Below are positions 14,640 through 22,906 of a stretch of DNA of 32,639 bases, one piece after another. The stretch covers positions 1 through 32,639 of the forward strand of contig JAMNXR010000023.1 of assembly GCA_023653055.1 (NCBI GenBank). Direction: 5' to 3'. This stretch comes from Burkholderiaceae bacterium (lineage in GTDB: Bacteria; Pseudomonadota; Gammaproteobacteria; Burkholderiales; Burkholderiaceae_B). Each line of letters starts with the position of its first letter. Positions within the stretch are counted from its first letter, which is position 1. Under the pieces are notes generated by a model that was not told the DNA's origin, did no database searches, and saw only the letters and a program-made list of their open reading frames with translations. Position numbers and translations under genes: made by a program.

Positions 14640-15848
14640 ATGAGCAGACGCAGCTCTTCCATTTTCCTTATTGTCGCGTGCCAGATCGCGGCGATGGCCT
14701 TGTGGTTTTCTGCTTCCGCAGCAGTGCCTAGTCTATTGGATGCGGGTCAACTCTCCACCGATGCCGCCGCTACACTCACCTCAGCCGTCCAGATTGGTTT
14801 CGTAGCCGGGACGCTTGCCAGTGCCGCCTTTGGTCTTGCCGATCGCATGGACTCTCGCATGCTCTTTTCAGCTGCAGCATTGCTTGGCGCACTTTTCAAT
14901 GGAGCGTTGTTACTCTCCGGCTTTGATCACCCTATGGCACCTGTGCTGAGGTTTGCAACGGGCATGTGTATGGCGGGCATTTATCCGGTCGGTATGAAAC
15001 TCGCAGCGGGCTGGGCGACGGCCAACATGGGTTTGCTCATGGGAGCCTTAGTGGGCGCGGTGACCCTTGGATCCGCCATGCCTCACCTTTTTTATGCGTT
15101 TACAAACGTCGGTTGGGAAATTCCTGTCGCACTCGCAAGCAGCTGCGCGATTATGGCTGCACTGGCTATTCACGCTGTTCGCCTCGGTCCCAAGCATGCC
15201 AAGTCCATGACTTTTCGCTGGACAGATCTCAAATCACTGTTAAGCAACAAGCCCATTCTCTTGGCACAAGGCGGCTATCTTGGACATATGTGGGAGCTCT
15301 ATGCCATGTGGGCATGGCTCGGCAGCTTTCTCGTCTGGGCATTACCCACCTCGGGCCTCACAATCGAACTCGGTCACGCGTCAATTTCGTTGATTACCTT
15401 CCTCGTGATGGCGACCGGCGCCATCGGATGCTTTCTAGCAGGCCTCCTGGCCGATCGTATTGGTCGCACCCTCACAACAATCGGCGCACTCCTCCTGAGC
15501 GGCAGTTGCGCACTACTCATTGGCTTTGCAGTCGATGCAGGTCCGGTGATAGTGATCGTCATCGCGGTGATCTGGGGTATGACCGTTGTGGCAGACTCTG
15601 CACAGTTTTCGGCGGCCATCGCCGAACTCGCCGAACCGCGCTTAATCGGAACCGTCTTGACCCTGCAGACCAGTCTCGGTTTTCTACTCACAGCTGGCTC
15701 GATCTGGCTCATCGGACAGATTGTCGATGTGGTCGGCTGGCGCTATGCCTTCACTGTGCTGGCCATCGGTCCGTTGTTTGGCGCGCTCAGTATGATGGCA
15801 CTCCGCCGACAACCCGAAGCCCTCAAAATGGCTGGTGGCCGCCGTTAG
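14640..15848 (+). CDS. MFS transporter
   Basis: The 402-residue protein has about twelve hydrophobic segments in two halves. The loop motif between helices 2 and 3 appears as GLADRMDSRML near 65-75. Its repeat in the second half, GLLADRIGRTL, lies near 270. A central basic loop (KHAKSMTFRWTDLKS) separates the halves. The conserved motifs indicate a major facilitator that moves a small solute by proton symport or antiport. The start GMKLAAGW-containing half resembles cyanate/nitrate-type or drug-type carriers only loosely, so the substrate is not assigned. There is no clear ribosome site. It converges with umuC, 16 bases apart. Confidence 0.88.
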   Translation: MSRRSSSIFLIVACQIAAMALWFSASAAVPSLLDAGQLSTDAAATLTSAVQIGFVAGTLASAAFGLADRMDSRMLFSAAALLGALFNGALLLSGFDHPMAPVLRFATGMCMAGIYPVGMKLAAGWATANMGLLMGALVGAVTLGSAMPHLFYAFTNVGWEIPVALASSCAIMAALAIHAVRLGPKHAKSMTFRWTDLKSLLSNKPILLAQGGYLGHMWELYAMWAWLGSFLVWALPTSGLTIELGHASISLITFLVMATGAIGCFLAGLLADRIGRTLTTIGALLLSGSCALLIGFAVDAGPVIVIVIAVIWGMTVVADSAQFSAAIAELAEPRLIGTVLTLQTSLGFLLTAGSIWLIGQIVDVVGWRYAFTVLAIGPLFGALSMMALRRQPEALKMAGGRR

Positions 15849-15864
15849 ACATGCTGTGCATTGC

Positions 15865-17190
15865 CTAACGCACCGTAGGCAACTCATCCCAGCGCGTCGT
15901 GTATCGCGGTGAACGATTTTCATTACGCATCGCCCAGTGTTGTGTAAAACCGCTCACACCCGAGCGCACCGTTCCACGACCATGATCTCGATTGATCATA
16001 TCGAGTGCTGTCATCAACTTGGTCGAGCGTTGCGTCACCACGAGATTGTCAAAAATACTCGCCTGCCGCGCGTGCTTATCCGACAGCAGCGTTAGCATCA
16101 CACCGGCTTTTTTGTAGCGATACCCCGAGCGATACATCACCTCAAGACCCGCAAGCGCAGCCGCCGTGAGCGTGAGCGTATCGTCCGTCGGCTCAGACAT
16201 CGGTACAGTGAGACCTGCGTTGTATTGTTCATCCTTGTTAAACCGATTGGTCTGGATAAACACATACACAGCACCTGCCACCGACCGCTGATGCCGGAGC
16301 TTTTCAGCCGCACGCGACAGGTAACTCGCAAGCGACTCACGCAACTCCTCGATGGTTTCAACTGGACGCCCAAAACTGCGCGAGGACATGATTTGTTGTT
16401 TAGGCTGCGCGATATCGTCGAGCGCTAGACAGGAAATACCCCGCAACTCATTACAGGTGCGCTCCATCACGACACCAAAGTGCCTGCGCATTTCTTTAGG
16501 TGAGGCATTGCGTAGATCCAACACCGTATGAATCCCCATCACCTCCAGACGTCTTGCGATGCGGCCTCCCACACCCCAGACTTCACCCACCTCAATACCA
16601 CCCATCCAGCGCACCCGCTCCGGGCGCGGAATCACGTGCAAATCGCACACGCCCTCAAACTGAGGATTTTTCTTGGCTAAATGATTGGCAAACTTCGCAA
16701 GTGTTTTAGTCGGCCCGACGCCCACGCAAACAGGCAGCCCCGTCCACTGTTTGATGCGCTCGCGCATCTGCTGACCCATGGCAACCGCGCCTCCGTACAG
16801 AGGCGCAACTGTTTCTATCCGTAAAAATGACTCATCAATACTGTAGACCTCGGTATCAGGTGCAAAGTCCCGCAAAATCTGCACGACCCGATTACTCATG
16901 TCCCCATAGAGCGTGTAATTAGAGGAAAACGCCAGGATGCCTTGCTCACGCGCGAGGTCTTTCATCTTGAACCAAGGCGTGCCCATTTTGACACCTAGTG
17001 CTTTGACCTCATTGCTGCGCGCGACCGCACAGCCATCATTGTTAGACAAGACGACAATAGGCGTGCCTTCAAGCTTGGGGTTGAACACACGTTCACAAGA
17101 CACATAGAAATTATTGACGTCTACGAGTGCGAACTGTGGTGCAAGTGTAGACATGCTTGGCGCGATGGACGCGTCAGGTGTAGCGGTCAT
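15865..17190 (-). CDS. umuC: DNA polymerase V catalytic subunit UmuC
   Basis: This is a Y-family translesion polymerase subunit of 441 residues, close to the usual size of about 420. The N-terminal block [19 protein letters not shown] holds the first metal-binding Asp. [18 protein letters not shown] and the catalytic YSIDESFL follow, then helix-hairpin-helix elements ([19 protein letters not shown]) and the little-finger domain with SRSFG. The C-terminal [17 protein letters not shown] is typical of UmuC. It starts at ATG 17190, overlapping the umuD stop as TGATG; a GTG three bases upstream is also possible. With cleaved UmuD it copies damaged DNA in the SOS response. Control is through the LexA box upstream of umuD. 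Confidence 0.95.
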   Translation of the reverse strand: MTATPDASIAPSMSTLAPQFALVDVNNFYVSCERVFNPKLEGTPIVVLSNNDGCAVARSNEVKALGVKMGTPWFKMKDLAREQGILAFSSNYTLYGDMSNRVVQILRDFAPDTEVYSIDESFLRIETVAPLYGGAVAMGQQMRERIKQWTGLPVCVGVGPTKTLAKFANHLAKKNPQFEGVCDLHVIPRPERVRWMGGIEVGEVWGVGGRIARRLEVMGIHTVLDLRNASPKEMRRHFGVVMERTCNELRGISCLALDDIAQPKQQIMSSRSFGRPVETIEELRESLASYLSRAAEKLRHQRSVAGAVYVFIQTNRFNKDEQYNAGLTVPMSEPTDDTLTLTAAALAGLEVMYRSGYRYKKAGVMLTLLSDKHARQASIFDNLVVTQRSTKLMTALDMINRDHGRGTVRSGVSGFTQHWAMRNENRSPRYTTRWDELPTVR

Positions 17191-17609
17191 CACCCACCCC
17201 GCGCAGAATAACGACGCACTACGCCCACCACGACACCCCAGACCAATAACTCACTACCGTCTTTGAACTCGATCGGCGAATAGGCAGGATTTTCAGCGCG
17301 CAGCTCCACGCGTCCGCGGTGCTTGAACAGCCGCTTAAGCGTGTAATCGCCGTCCACCACCGCCACCACAATATCGCGATGCTTGGGAGTCATCGCACGA
17401 TCCACAATGACCTTGTCCCCCTCCTCGATACTGGCGCCCGACATCGAGTCCCCTTTAACCGTAAACAGAAAAGTCGCGGGTTTATTGCGTACCAGGTAGT
17501 CGTTGAGATCGAGTCCGACCTCAATGTAATCGGCCGCAGGCGAAGGAAAGCCCGCGCTGATGCGATGCGCCAAGAGTGGCAAATCGCGCGCAACGGGCTC
17601 TAACGCCAT
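17190..17609 (-). CDS. umuD: SOS-response peptidase UmuD
   Basis: UmuD cleaves itself on RecA filaments, and the shortened form joins UmuC as polymerase V. The protein has the cleavage site ISAG followed by [10 protein letters not shown] (Ala-Gly instead of the Cys-Gly of E. coli), the nucleophile serine in VKGDSM and the catalytic lysine in [29 protein letters not shown] closes the fold. The start at ATG 17609 gives 139 residues, the length of E. coli UmuD. Upstream in-frame starts (ATG 17681, GTG 17687) would add 24-26 residues but lie inside the LexA box and at the predicted transcription start. No start has a good ribosome site, so the choice is not certain. Confidence 0.93.
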   Translation of the reverse strand: MALEPVARDLPLLAHRISAGFPSPAADYIEVGLDLNDYLVRNKPATFLFTVKGDSMSGASIEEGDKVIVDRAMTPKHRDIVVAVVDGDYTLKRLFKHRGRVELRAENPAYSPIEFKDGSELLVWGVVVGVVRRYSARGG

Positions 17610-17673
17610 CTCGACAGGCGTTTGACTTAAGTTTGACTCCGCTTTGGAGGGCGAAGATTGGTTCGTAAATATA

Positions 17674-17689
17674 CTGTACATAAACACAG
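17674..17689 (-). promoter_or_regulatory. LexA (SOS) box of umuDC
   Basis: The sequence CTGTACATAAACACAG fits the LexA consensus CTGT-N8-ACAG exactly, and it is extended by TA on both sides. It closely resembles the umuDC operator of E. coli. LexA bound here would cover the -10 box and transcription start, which explains SOS control of umuDC. Confidence 0.93.
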
Positions 17690-17717
17690 TATACGATTAA
17701 CATTTGGATACAACCAA
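17688..17717 (-). promoter_or_regulatory. umuDC promoter
   Basis: On the minus strand, TTGGTT (17717-17712) and TATACT (17693-17688) are separated by 18 bases and overlap the LexA box. Transcription would start near 17681. This gives about 70 bases of leader to the ATG at 17609 and none to the ATG at 17681. Confidence 0.6.
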
Positions 17718-17850
17718 ATAAATTTTTAATTGGACGCCATCGCAAACCCGAATGGATTCACTCCACACTTAGTGATCCTAAATGAACCTTTCCGATGAGT
17801 GAGATCATGCTTTAATCAACCTCAACTCAGCCCCAACAGGATAGAAAATC

Positions 17851-18360
17851 ATGTCAATTTCCCTCTACACCGCGACTGTCCCCGTTTTCAAACAAATGCT
17901 GTTGGCACTGAGCGACGTGCTCAAAAAAGGCGAAGAGCACGCGCAAAACCGTAAATTTGATCCTACTGTGTTGTTACAGTCGCGCCTGTTTCCCGACATG
18001 CTGCCACTGGTGCGCCAAGTCCAGATCGCCTGCGACTTTGCCAAAAGCGTCCCAGCACGTATCGCGGGCGTTGAAGTCGCCGCTTACGAAGACAGCGAAC
18101 AAAGCTTTGCCGAACTGCAGCAACGTATCGCCAAAACACTCGCACTTATCGAAGGCATGACCGCAGAGCAGCTCAATGGCAGCGCCATCAAAGAAGTCGT
18201 TTTACGTCCCGGCACACCAAAAGAGAAAACGCTCACAGTCGAAGACTATGCGCTGAAATACGGCATGCCTCAGTTTTTCTTTCACGTGACAACTGCCTAT
18301 AACCTGCTGCGCCATAACGGCGTAGAGATCGGCAAGAAAGACTATATGGGTGCGTATTAA
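17851..18360 (+). CDS. DUF1993 family protein
   Basis: The 169-residue soluble protein matches the DUF1993 (PF09351) pattern: MSISLYTATVPVFKQMLLAL at the start, then DPTVLLQSRLFPDMLPLVRQ, QIACDFAK, RIAGVEV and a C-terminal FFFHVTTAYNLLRHNGVEIG with the conserved HVTTAY. The family is related to DinB-like helical bundles and has no proven activity. AGGA lies upstream at a suitable distance. It is divergent from umuD, with about 160 bases between, and converges with a toxin-antitoxin pair 17 bases downstream. There is no sign that it belongs to the SOS operon. Confidence 0.9.
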   Translation: MSISLYTATVPVFKQMLLALSDVLKKGEEHAQNRKFDPTVLLQSRLFPDMLPLVRQVQIACDFAKSVPARIAGVEVAAYEDSEQSFAELQQRIAKTLALIEGMTAEQLNGSAIKEVVLRPGTPKEKTLTVEDYALKYGMPQFFFHVTTAYNLLRHNGVEIGKKDYMGAY

Positions 18361-18377
18361 CAGTCAGTTAAGTACAC

Positions 18378-18725
18378 TCAGGCCATAATCTGATAGCGCT
18401 CAGCGCGGGCGATCGGTCGTACTGATCGTTCGTGCTTTTCCATTTTTACCAAACCATACCGGGACATCGTCTTGAGCGTACGCGAAAGATTTCCTTGTTT
18501 GCGTCCAGTCAGGAGTGCAAGAGCGCTAATCGAGGCAGGCCGTGAGGTACGGATAACATCCAAAAGTGCCCGATTTTCATCGCTGAGAACTTGAGACAGC
18601 GAACGCATAGAAGTGAACCAAATTTTGGGATCTGATGGCTTGGGCTTTAGCTCACCTTTAGCAATCGCTAACATCCGCTCACGAATTTTCTCTTGTGAAG
18701 CAATACCAATTTTAATAATTTTCAT
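18378..18725 (-). CDS. HTH DNA-binding antitoxin (HVO_A0114/MarR-like)
   Basis: The 115-residue protein has a winged-helix domain in its second half. LLDVIRTSRPASISALALLTG forms the first helices, GRKQGNLSRTLKTMSRYGLV the recognition helix, and KMEKHERSVRPIA the wing. The N-terminal part is charged and probably binds the toxin or dimerises. Its ATG overlaps the stop of the upstream gene by four bases (ATGA), the usual coupling in toxin-antitoxin pairs. Here the toxin-like gene comes first. A palindrome ahead of the pair is a likely operator for it. It could also be an ordinary regulator. Confidence 0.7.
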   Translation of the reverse strand: MKIIKIGIASQEKIRERMLAIAKGELKPKPSDPKIWFTSMRSLSQVLSDENRALLDVIRTSRPASISALALLTGRKQGNLSRTLKTMSRYGLVKMEKHERSVRPIARAERYQIMA

Positions 18726-19081
18726 TTTGACTTCGCCTCTTTTAAAACCGAGTCAACTTCAGTAAAAAAATCTGATAACAATTGATGCGCGCTTTGGAAG
18801 ACATAGGGGATACCCTTGTCAGCAACGTGCCTGTGTTTATGATCAAACGGCAGTCGCTGCCCAGAATATTTTTTTCCCTTGACCTTGACGGCATGAGCGT
18901 TGTCATAACCCAAAATCCTTTTTCCACTTGGCGCGTGCAGCGTTAACGAGTACCGAACACCATGCGGTATATCTTTGCTGACGCCGACCTCCCAAGCTTC
19001 TATCTTGAGCCAATAGCCGTCCTCTTGGTCGATGATCTGATCATGCAGATCCAAAAGCGTACGAATTTCATGATCTTCCAT
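18722..19081 (-). CDS. DUF6516/TumE-like putative toxin
   Basis: The 119-residue protein has features of the DUF6516 (TumE-like) family: a start with DLHDQIIDQEDGYWLKIEAW, a central HGVRYSLTLHAPSGKRILGYD, and a conserved basic stretch FDHKHRHVADKGIPYVFQS followed by a helical, acidic end. Members are encoded directly before a helix-turn-helix partner and are treated as toxins of type II toxin-antitoxin systems; the cell target is not known to me. The ATG lies nine bases from a perfect 17-bp palindrome, and a TATAAT sits 7-12 bases upstream of it, so the mRNA may be almost leaderless. The family call is from memory of the pattern. Confidence 0.65.
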   Translation of the reverse strand: MEDHEIRTLLDLHDQIIDQEDGYWLKIEAWEVGVSKDIPHGVRYSLTLHAPSGKRILGYDNAHAVKVKGKKYSGQRLPFDHKHRHVADKGIPYVFQSAHQLLSDFFTEVDSVLKEAKSK

Positions 19082-19087
19082 CTTTAA

Positions 19088-19107
19088 ATTATATCATCTG
19101 ATGATAT
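19088..19107 (-). promoter_or_regulatory. Operator palindrome and -10 box of the TumE-like toxin-antitoxin pair
   Basis: ATATCATC-T-GATGATAT at 19091-19107 is a perfect 17-bp palindrome. On the minus strand a consensus TATAAT (19093-19088) overlaps its edge and ends seven bases before the toxin ATG. No good -35 is seen. The layout fits self-repression by the antitoxin. Confidence 0.6.
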
Positions 19108-19184
19108 TAATTAAATATAGAGATTATTTATATTAAAATAATAAAGAAGGATGTGACGTAGCCCAACTACGCACGCGACAAGAT

Positions 19185-19234
19185 GCACCCCGAGGAGGGT
19201 TCCAAGACTTGGAACCTCGCGGGTGCTTTGTTTT
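19185..19234. terminator. Strong hairpin followed by a T-rich run
   Basis: GCACCC (19185-19190) pairs with GGGTGC (19221-19226). Inside this, GGTTCCAAG pairs with CTTGGAACC around a single A, and TTTGTTTT follows at 19227-19234. In the plus direction this is a textbook intrinsic terminator, but no plus gene precedes it. In the minus direction it lies just after the dehydratase stop and lacks a T-run. Confidence 0.6.
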
Positions 19235-20396
19235 ACTGATCAACAATGAAGCCATCGAAATGCGGGCGCATTGTGATTGGCTTGACGAGAGGGGGTCTGA
19301 TCTTGTGAGCATCTGGCAAGATGTTCACTCCCAAACCAGGACCGTTAGGGATGTCGACAAAGCCATCTTTGGGTAATGGCACCTTGTCGACCACGTTACT
19401 GCCCAAGTGAATCGGTAGAGACTCAAACTTACCAGACTCAAAACCAGTCGCATATTCTTGAATCGCGAAATTTGGAATGGCGGCCACAAGCTGTAAACAC
19501 GCTGCCAAACCGATGGGTGACAGAGGGTTATGCGGAACGATTTGCACTTGATACGCTTCGGCGATCGCTGCGACCTTTTTTGCGCCTGTGATACCGCCAC
19601 AGAGACACAAGTCGACGCGTGCATATTCAACGCCTCCTCTGGCCATCAACATTTGGAACTCATAAATATTGGAGAAACGTTCACCTGTTGCAATAGGAAC
19701 ATGAATTTTTTCTGCGACACGCGCCATCGCGTCATGACTCTCAGGACGAATCGGATCTTCAATGAACATTGGATGCGTATGCTCAATGCCGCGCGCGAAC
19801 ACAATCGCCTCCGCAGGTGTCAAACGACGATGAAGCTCCAGAAGCAAATCAACGCGATCGCCCACCACCTCGCGCATGCGCTCAGTGTTCTCGATCGCAT
19901 CGCGCATTTTCTTGATGTGGGTCTTGAAGTACACCTGATCGTCACCCTCGTCCAGAAAAGGATTCAGGTGCCCAAATGCGGTAAAGCCGGCATTCATTTT
20001 TACCTCACATTCCACAAGCATCTTTTCGATGGTGTTCTCGTAGATATGGCCGTAGATACGCGCTTTAGTTCTCGCGGCTCCACCTAACAACTCATAAATA
20101 GGCACATTTAAAGCTTTACCCTTGATATCCCAAAGCGCCATATCAATAGCCGAGATCGCGGCATTTTCCGCCAGGCCTTGAAAATAGCTGAAGCGATGCA
20201 TCACATTCCAGTGATGCTCGATAGGATATGGATCTTTGCCCTCCAGGTACTCGCCGAATCTCTTGATACATACCCCAGCGGCTTCAATATGTCCCCAGGT
20301 TCCGGCCTCCCCGTAGCCAGTAATGCCCTCGTCCGTCTCCACCCGCACAAACATGAACTGACCCACATGCCAAGGCACCACTTTTATAATTTTCAT
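19233..20396 (-). CDS. Enolase-superfamily sugar-acid dehydratase (galactonate dehydratase-like)
   Basis: The 387-residue protein belongs to the mandelate racemase/muconate lactonising enzymes. The N-terminal capping domain (ETDEGITGYGEAGTWGH) and AAISAIDMALWDIKGKAL precede the barrel. Likely metal ligands are Glu187 (in LLLELHRRL), Glu213 (FIEDP) and Glu239 (ATGER). His189 and His289 (VPHNPLSPIGLAACLQL) fit the acid/base residues of the D-galactonate dehydratase subgroup. Glu replaces the usual Asp at the first ligand. It probably removes water from a sugar acid to give a 2-keto-3-deoxy acid. The start was set at ATG 20396, where the fold begins and an AAGAGA site precedes it; the longer frame adds a spurious hydrophobic leader. 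It is divergent from the DUF1275 gene. Confidence 0.88.
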   Translation of the reverse strand: MKIIKVVPWHVGQFMFVRVETDEGITGYGEAGTWGHIEAAGVCIKRFGEYLEGKDPYPIEHHWNVMHRFSYFQGLAENAAISAIDMALWDIKGKALNVPIYELLGGAARTKARIYGHIYENTIEKMLVECEVKMNAGFTAFGHLNPFLDEGDDQVYFKTHIKKMRDAIENTERMREVVGDRVDLLLELHRRLTPAEAIVFARGIEHTHPMFIEDPIRPESHDAMARVAEKIHVPIATGERFSNIYEFQMLMARGGVEYARVDLCLCGGITGAKKVAAIAEAYQVQIVPHNPLSPIGLAACLQLVAAIPNFAIQEYATGFESGKFESLPIHLGSNVVDKVPLPKDGFVDIPNGPGLGVNILPDAHKIRPPLVKPITMRPHFDGFIVDQ

Positions 20397-20485
20397 ATTG
20401 GTTCTCTTAAATATGATTAATATCCAAATAATAAAGATGAATATAACGCAGCCAATCGGTCCAGCCAGCCGCAACACGGAGTGAA

Positions 20486-21229
20486 ATGCTTTTCTCCTCT
20501 TTCGTTCAACTCACCGGTAAAGACCGGGACCCTCGGTCCAATCTGATCTTGGGTGGCATCATGGCGCTCATTGCCGGTGCCGTCAATGCAGGTGGGTTTC
20601 TAGCGATCCAGCAATACACCTCCCACATGACTGGGATCATTTCTAGGATTGCGGATGATCTGATCTTGAGCGACCTCACCGTCGTACTGGCGGGTCTCGC
20701 TGCGCTCTTGAGCTTCATCGCAGGTGCCGCGACGACTGCTGTTTTTATCAACTGGGCTCGACGTAAAAAACTACACAGCGAGTATGCGCTATCTCTGGCG
20801 CTCGAAGCCGTATTATTAATGATGTTCGGCCTATTAGGTGCCAACCTGAATGTGTTAGTTGAGGTATTTGTTCCCACCACCGTCTTGTTACTCTGTTTCA
20901 TCATGGGACTGCAAAATGCTATCACGACAAAAATCTCTCAGCGGGAAATACGCAGCACCCACATGACAGGTGTAGTCACAGATCTTGGCATTGAGCTCGG
21001 TCGACTCATCTATTGGAATAGAAGTAAACACTTCCCACCCGATGAAAACGTGCGTGCCAACAGACAGAAACTTAAAGCCTATCTGATGATTTTTTCTGCG
21101 TTTTTGATCGGTGCTATTTTGGGAGCTTCGGCATTTAAAGAGGTCGGATATTTTACGACTGTGCCGATTGCCATTTTTCTCTTGGTGCTCGCAGCACCGC
21201 CGATGCTAAGAGATCTATTCAAGATATAA
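20486..21229 (+). CDS. DUF1275 (YoaK-like) membrane protein
   Basis: The 247-residue protein has six or so hydrophobic segments and the DUF1275 signatures: GGIMALIAGAVNAGGFLAIQ, YTSHMTGIISRIADDL, MGLQNAITTKISQREIRSTH and MTGVVTDLGIELG. The repeated T-H-M-T-G motif is typical of the family. The function is unknown, and a transport role is assumed because of the fold. GGAG precedes the ATG. It lies alone on the plus strand between the minus-strand dehydratase and the oxidoreductase operon, so it may carry part of the same pathway's transport, but this is inference. Confidence 0.87.
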   Translation: MLFSSFVQLTGKDRDPRSNLILGGIMALIAGAVNAGGFLAIQQYTSHMTGIISRIADDLILSDLTVVLAGLAALLSFIAGAATTAVFINWARRKKLHSEYALSLALEAVLLMMFGLLGANLNVLVEVFVPTTVLLLCFIMGLQNAITTKISQREIRSTHMTGVVTDLGIELGRLIYWNRSKHFPPDENVRANRQKLKAYLMIFSAFLIGAILGASAFKEVGYFTTVPIAIFLLVLAAPPMLRDLFKI

Positions 21230-21259
21230 AAAAAAGAATACTCAGCTCGAAAGACACCC

Positions 21260-22879
21260 TTAATTTTTATCAAACAAACGATCTTCTAAAATCATCTGCG
21301 AAGCCCGCTCAGCAATCATGATGACAGGCGCGCTGGTATTGCCGCTTGGCACCTGAGGCATGACTGAGGCATCCACAATGCGCAGTCCCGCGAGCCCTTT
21401 TACGCGCAGGCGATGATCCACCACGCCATTGTCATCTGGACCCATCCGGCATGTACCAACCGGGTGATACATTGTCTGCGACTGTTCACGAATATAGTGC
21501 TCAAAATCACGGTCTGTCACGCACATTGGACCCGGCAAAGACTCTGCTGTGACATGCTCTTTAAAAGGCGAAGTCTGGTAGATCTGACGAATAATCTTAA
21601 GACCCACGATCAAAGGTTTAACGTCGCGTTCATCTGCAAGATAGTTTGCAAACATACGTGGTGCCTGACGAAAATCTGCCGACTGCAGCGTCAATCTCCC
21701 TTTTGAATATACATGTAACAAGCCGCAGGAGGCAGTGATCGCAGGCGCTTTGTCTGCTCGGTACATCCCACTCGCCCCCAACATACTAAAGGGGCGCATC
21801 TGCATCTGCAGATCGACGCGATCACTATTGACACCAGAGCGGGCAAAAAGGCCAACTTGTGCGGCAGCAGAGTTGAGCAGCCCTTTTTTAGACACCAGAT
21901 AACGCAGGACCTCTGGGATCATCCTCACATTACTGGAGATTTTGTGATTGATGGAAAACACGGGATCCACACTGGCCAGACTATGCACATAGACATGATC
22001 ATGCAAGTTCATCCCTACCCCGGGTGCATGATGTAGCACCTCAATGCCGTGTTCACGGAGATGATCGGCAGGTCCAACACCCGAGAGCATCAAGATCTGC
22101 GGCGTATTAATCGCACCGCCTGACAAAATCACCTCACCCGCACCGATATTCATCAGCTGACCGTTAATGAGACAACGTACGCCGATCGCCTTTTTTCCTT
22201 CGAACAAAATACGTTCGACTAAGGCGTTGACCTTGACCGTTAAGTTTGGACGCTTGCGGATGGGATGTAAAAAAGAACGCGCAGCGGAGGCACGTACCCC
22301 CTTGTGAATCATCAGCTGAACATAACCCACGCCTTCCTGCGTTACACCATTGAAATCATCGTTAGATCGGATACCGGCATTGATTGCTGCGGCCACAAAA
22401 GCCTGTGACGCCACATGGGGTTCCTCGAGCGCAGAGACTTTTAACTCTCCCTCTGCGCCATGGTAGGTCGAGGTTCCCGCAAAGTGGCACTCGGTACTTT
22501 TAAAAGCAGGCAATACATCGGACCAGCCCCAACCCGGATTACCGGCATCACGCCAAGCATCGTAGTCCTCAGAAGTCCCGCGCATATAAACATGACCATT
22601 GATACTGCTCGAGCCACCCAGCGTTTTGCCGCGCGGCCAACCGATTCTGCGTCCGTTTAAACCAGGCTCAGCTTCGGTCTGATAACACCAAGACACCTCA
22701 GGATTATTAACAACTCTAGGCACACCCGCAGGGATTTTGAGCCAAGGATTTGTATCCTCGGGACCCGCTTCAAGCAGCAACACTCGGTTAGCGGCGTCCG
22801 CAGACAACCTATTGGCCAGCACGCAACCCGCAGAACCCGCACCAATAATCACAAAATCGTAATGTTCACTGAATGTCAT
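21260..22879 (-). CDS. GMC-family FAD-dependent oxidoreductase (choline dehydrogenase-like)
   Basis: The 539-residue flavoprotein oxidises an alcohol group. It has the FAD dinucleotide fold YDFVIIGAGSAGCVLANRLS at the start. GMC signature 1 reads RGKTLGGSSSINGHVYMRG and signature 2 is GGAINTPQILMLSG near 255. The catalytic histidine lies in YHPVGTCRMG near the end, followed by RIVDASVMPQVPSGNTSAP. The resemblance to BetA is general to this group. The missing betB/betI neighbours and the context with an aldolase and a TPP enzyme argue for another alcohol, perhaps a polyol or aromatic alcohol. It is last in the minus-strand operon, 27 bases after the aldolase gene. Confidence 0.9.
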   Translation of the reverse strand: MTFSEHYDFVIIGAGSAGCVLANRLSADAANRVLLLEAGPEDTNPWLKIPAGVPRVVNNPEVSWCYQTEAEPGLNGRRIGWPRGKTLGGSSSINGHVYMRGTSEDYDAWRDAGNPGWGWSDVLPAFKSTECHFAGTSTYHGAEGELKVSALEEPHVASQAFVAAAINAGIRSNDDFNGVTQEGVGYVQLMIHKGVRASAARSFLHPIRKRPNLTVKVNALVERILFEGKKAIGVRCLINGQLMNIGAGEVILSGGAINTPQILMLSGVGPADHLREHGIEVLHHAPGVGMNLHDHVYVHSLASVDPVFSINHKISSNVRMIPEVLRYLVSKKGLLNSAAAQVGLFARSGVNSDRVDLQMQMRPFSMLGASGMYRADKAPAITASCGLLHVYSKGRLTLQSADFRQAPRMFANYLADERDVKPLIVGLKIIRQIYQTSPFKEHVTAESLPGPMCVTDRDFEHYIREQSQTMYHPVGTCRMGPDDNGVVDHRLRVKGLAGLRIVDASVMPQVPSGNTSAPVIMIAERASQMILEDRLFDKN

Positions 22880-22906
22880 GGCGTTTTCTTTGATTGATCG
22901 AGTGTT

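Noticed and set aside
14966-15868. 300-codon plus-strand open frame inside the MFS gene
   Set aside because: It lies in another frame of a clear MFS transporter; its translation is rich in Arg, His and Ser with no domain, and it has no ribosome site.
19530-20087. 185-codon plus-strand frame opposite the dehydratase
   Set aside because: It overlaps the conserved active-site region of the enolase-superfamily gene and has no recognisable domain.
21260-22879. BetA choline dehydrogenase of a betaine synthesis operon
   Set aside because: GMC motifs are general, and no betB or betI is near; the neighbours are an aldolase, a cupin and a TPP enzyme.
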